Source of the DNA: Acridotheres tristis
Taxonomy: Eukaryota > Chordata > Aves > Passeriformes > Sturnidae
Length of the DNA: 64,000 nucleotides
NCBI GenBank assembly: GCA_037013685.1
Contig: CM072887.1
Span: 45,559,154 to 45,623,153 of the forward strand
Reading direction: 5' to 3'
The notes under the pieces were generated by a model, which was not told the origin of the DNA, made no database searches, and saw only the letters and a list, made by a program, of their open reading frames with translations. Below, piece after piece: positions 62,501-64,000 of this stretch. The position numbers were made by a program, and so were the translations under genes. Every line of letters begins with the position of its first letter. Within the stretch, counting starts at the first letter, position 1.

Positions 62501-64000
62501 TAGGCAGATGGGTACAGCAGATTTTTCTTTTAACACCACAACTCCAGAAAGGAGATTTTTAACACAGTCTTAATACTTACATTTGTTTTCACACTAAAGG
62601 AAACAAAAATGCTACTATTTGTTATCTGGGGCCAAGACAGAGTCAAAATGAGAAGAATTATTGTTTCTAATATGTTACACTTCAACATCACAGTCTGCAC
62701 AATGGAAACAAAGTGATCTGTACCAATGAGCTCTGCTGTTTTGTAATTCATGAGCACAATATCTCATCATGACAAAAAAGTAGTAGAAAACCGCTCTGGC
62801 AAAATTTAACGGTGGGCTGATAGCAAGTAATTTACTCTATGCCTTTAAACATACTTGTCATCCATCTTTGAATCTTTTTTAGCTCTAAATATAACGTTTC
62901 TGAGATAAGGGAAGAAAAACTGCAAAGGATTTTCATGGTTTTGGTTAAGTATGGATTTATGTTGAGGTGTACTGATCTAGTCTATCTAATTACAGTTGAA
63001 GTGGCAGATTATCAGTCTGCATCACCTGCTAGTCTTAGTTTTAGGATGTGTTTCAGGGTTAGATGTTTTAGAGACTACAGAATCTGTGTTATCAAAAACA
63101 TTACAAAAAGCTGTTACCCATACAGTCACAAAATGAACATTCAGAAAGAATGTAACTTAATGTAACTGAAACTCAGGAGTTACATTAATTAACATGCACA
63201 TCTCTGAATTAGTTTGGGCTTTGTCTCCAAATACAGTTTCCCATCCTGAGGAGTGTGAAATGTTTTTCCCCATCTGCGGGGTTCCACAGTTATTTACATA
63301 AATAAATAGCAATTATTTATTAACTATTTCATGGGCAATTGCTTTAGTAAAAATATCTGATTCTGGGACTGGAGAAAGGGAGGGTTCAGGGCAAAAAATG
63401 AGTACAAGGCAGACTTGTAACTACTTATTTATTGTGAGCTTTAGATTTTTGGCACTATGGCTTCATAACTGTATAGAGTTATTGAGATTAAAACTTGCCC
63501 CATATATTTCTTCCTACTTCAGTGAAACGTAACTGCTGTATTGCACAAGAAGTTAAACTATTCTAGAGATGATCAAAAGAAATCTGTAATATATAAATAC
63601 CAGATTTTGAAACATTCTGCTGCATCTCAAAAATCTCCAGTTTAGATGCTAAAACCAGTCATTCATGTGCTGCAGGCCAAGCAGCACCCACTTCCCTGTT
63701 CTACATCTGCACCTCACCTTTGTTTAACACCGTGTACTCCTTTCCACCAGTTGTTTACAGAAACACAGGTCAGAATCAAAGAGCTAAATACATTTAGAGG
63801 GGTTAGATATATTTCATTCAGCAGAACTTAGTAATTATCTAGAGTATTTTAAGAATCAGCTAAAGGAACATCTTTTTGATACTTTAAGGAAGACCAATGA
63901 AATCCCAAAGGATTTGTGAAATACAAATATAATACTTTAAAGTCAGAGGGAGTAACCTATAGACAAACTTACAGGTGAGGCAATCTGACTGTGGCACTCA
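56511..64000. other. Intronic stretch, no gene seen
   Basis: AT-rich intron to the window edge. A T/G-rich tract lies at 62318-62372. A 23-bp string at 57313-57335 resembles part of the LTR at 46.5 kb. A slightly GC-richer patch at 61620-61740 is unexplained. No upstream RGS7 exon was found. Confidence 0.6.
62318..62372. repeat. T/G-rich tract
   Basis: TTTTGTTTTGTTGGGGTTTT and similar units over about 55 bp. Confidence 0.75.

Larger units (their letters stand above)
24894..64000 (-). other. RGS7: RGS7 intron, 5' of the DEP exon (partial)
   Basis: From the acceptor beside 24893 to the window edge no upstream RGS7 coding exon (N-terminal peptide ending in VYRK) was seen on the minus strand, so at least 39 kb is intronic. 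RGS7 is known in mammals for very long 5' introns, which fits. Retroelements cluster at 36-49 kb. No CpG-rich segment suggestive of an alternative RGS7 promoter is visible. Confidence 0.8.

Noticed and set aside
1..64000. tRNA or rRNA genes, CRISPR arrays, CpG islands, and other RGS7 coding exons
   Set aside because: I looked for these on both strands and saw none. The N-terminal RGS7 peptide and the remainder of the DEP domain were specifically sought and not found.

Overview
This window is vertebrate nuclear DNA, almost certainly from a bird. It is AT-rich with very few CpGs. It carries several CR1 retrotransposon fragments, including one 3' end with the typical ATTCTATG-type tail, and long terminal repeats of avian endogenous-retrovirus type. 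There are no bacterial-style operons, no long open reading frames and no CpG island. The open reading frames present are short (143 codons or fewer), overlap on both strands and lack conserved domains, apart from pieces of CR1.

One protein-coding exon can be supported. It lies on the minus strand at 24797-24893, is 97 bp long, and has clean AG and GT splice sites. It encodes 32 full codons plus one base that match the start of the DEP domain of RGS7 (regulator of G-protein signalling 7, R7 family). The rest of the window is therefore read as two large RGS7 introns: the 3'-side intron at 1-24796 and the 5'-side intron at 24894-64000. I looked for the neighbouring RGS7 coding exons (the N-terminal peptide upstream and the rest of DEP downstream) and did not see them, so both introns appear to run past the window edges.

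Region by region: 1-8 kb is unremarkable AT-rich intron with a possible cryptic minus-strand exon at 7659-7740. 8-20 kb holds a small CR1 tail, an LTR near 12.1-12.6 kb and a good CR1 3' end at 19.8-20.0 kb. The RGS7 exon is at 24.8 kb, with a weak CR1 reverse-transcriptase fragment beside it. 25-36 kb is mostly featureless. 36-49 kb is the richest stretch: a MIR-like ancient SINE, a solo LTR with a 5-bp target-site duplication, three CR1 pieces (one with a deletion inside the endonuclease region), a second, longer LTR-like element with a 5-bp duplication, and a CR1 5'-region fragment. 49-64 kb is mostly plain intron with one minus-strand CR1 reverse-transcriptase fragment.

Nearly all recognisable retroelements (all three LTRs and seven of eight CR1 pieces) lie on the plus strand, antisense to RGS7. 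I found no evidence of a new multigene system. The most useful leads are the 1.15-kb LTR-like element, the cryptic exon, and the possibly related LTR fragment at 57.3 kb. Family names rest on recognition by eye, without database searches.
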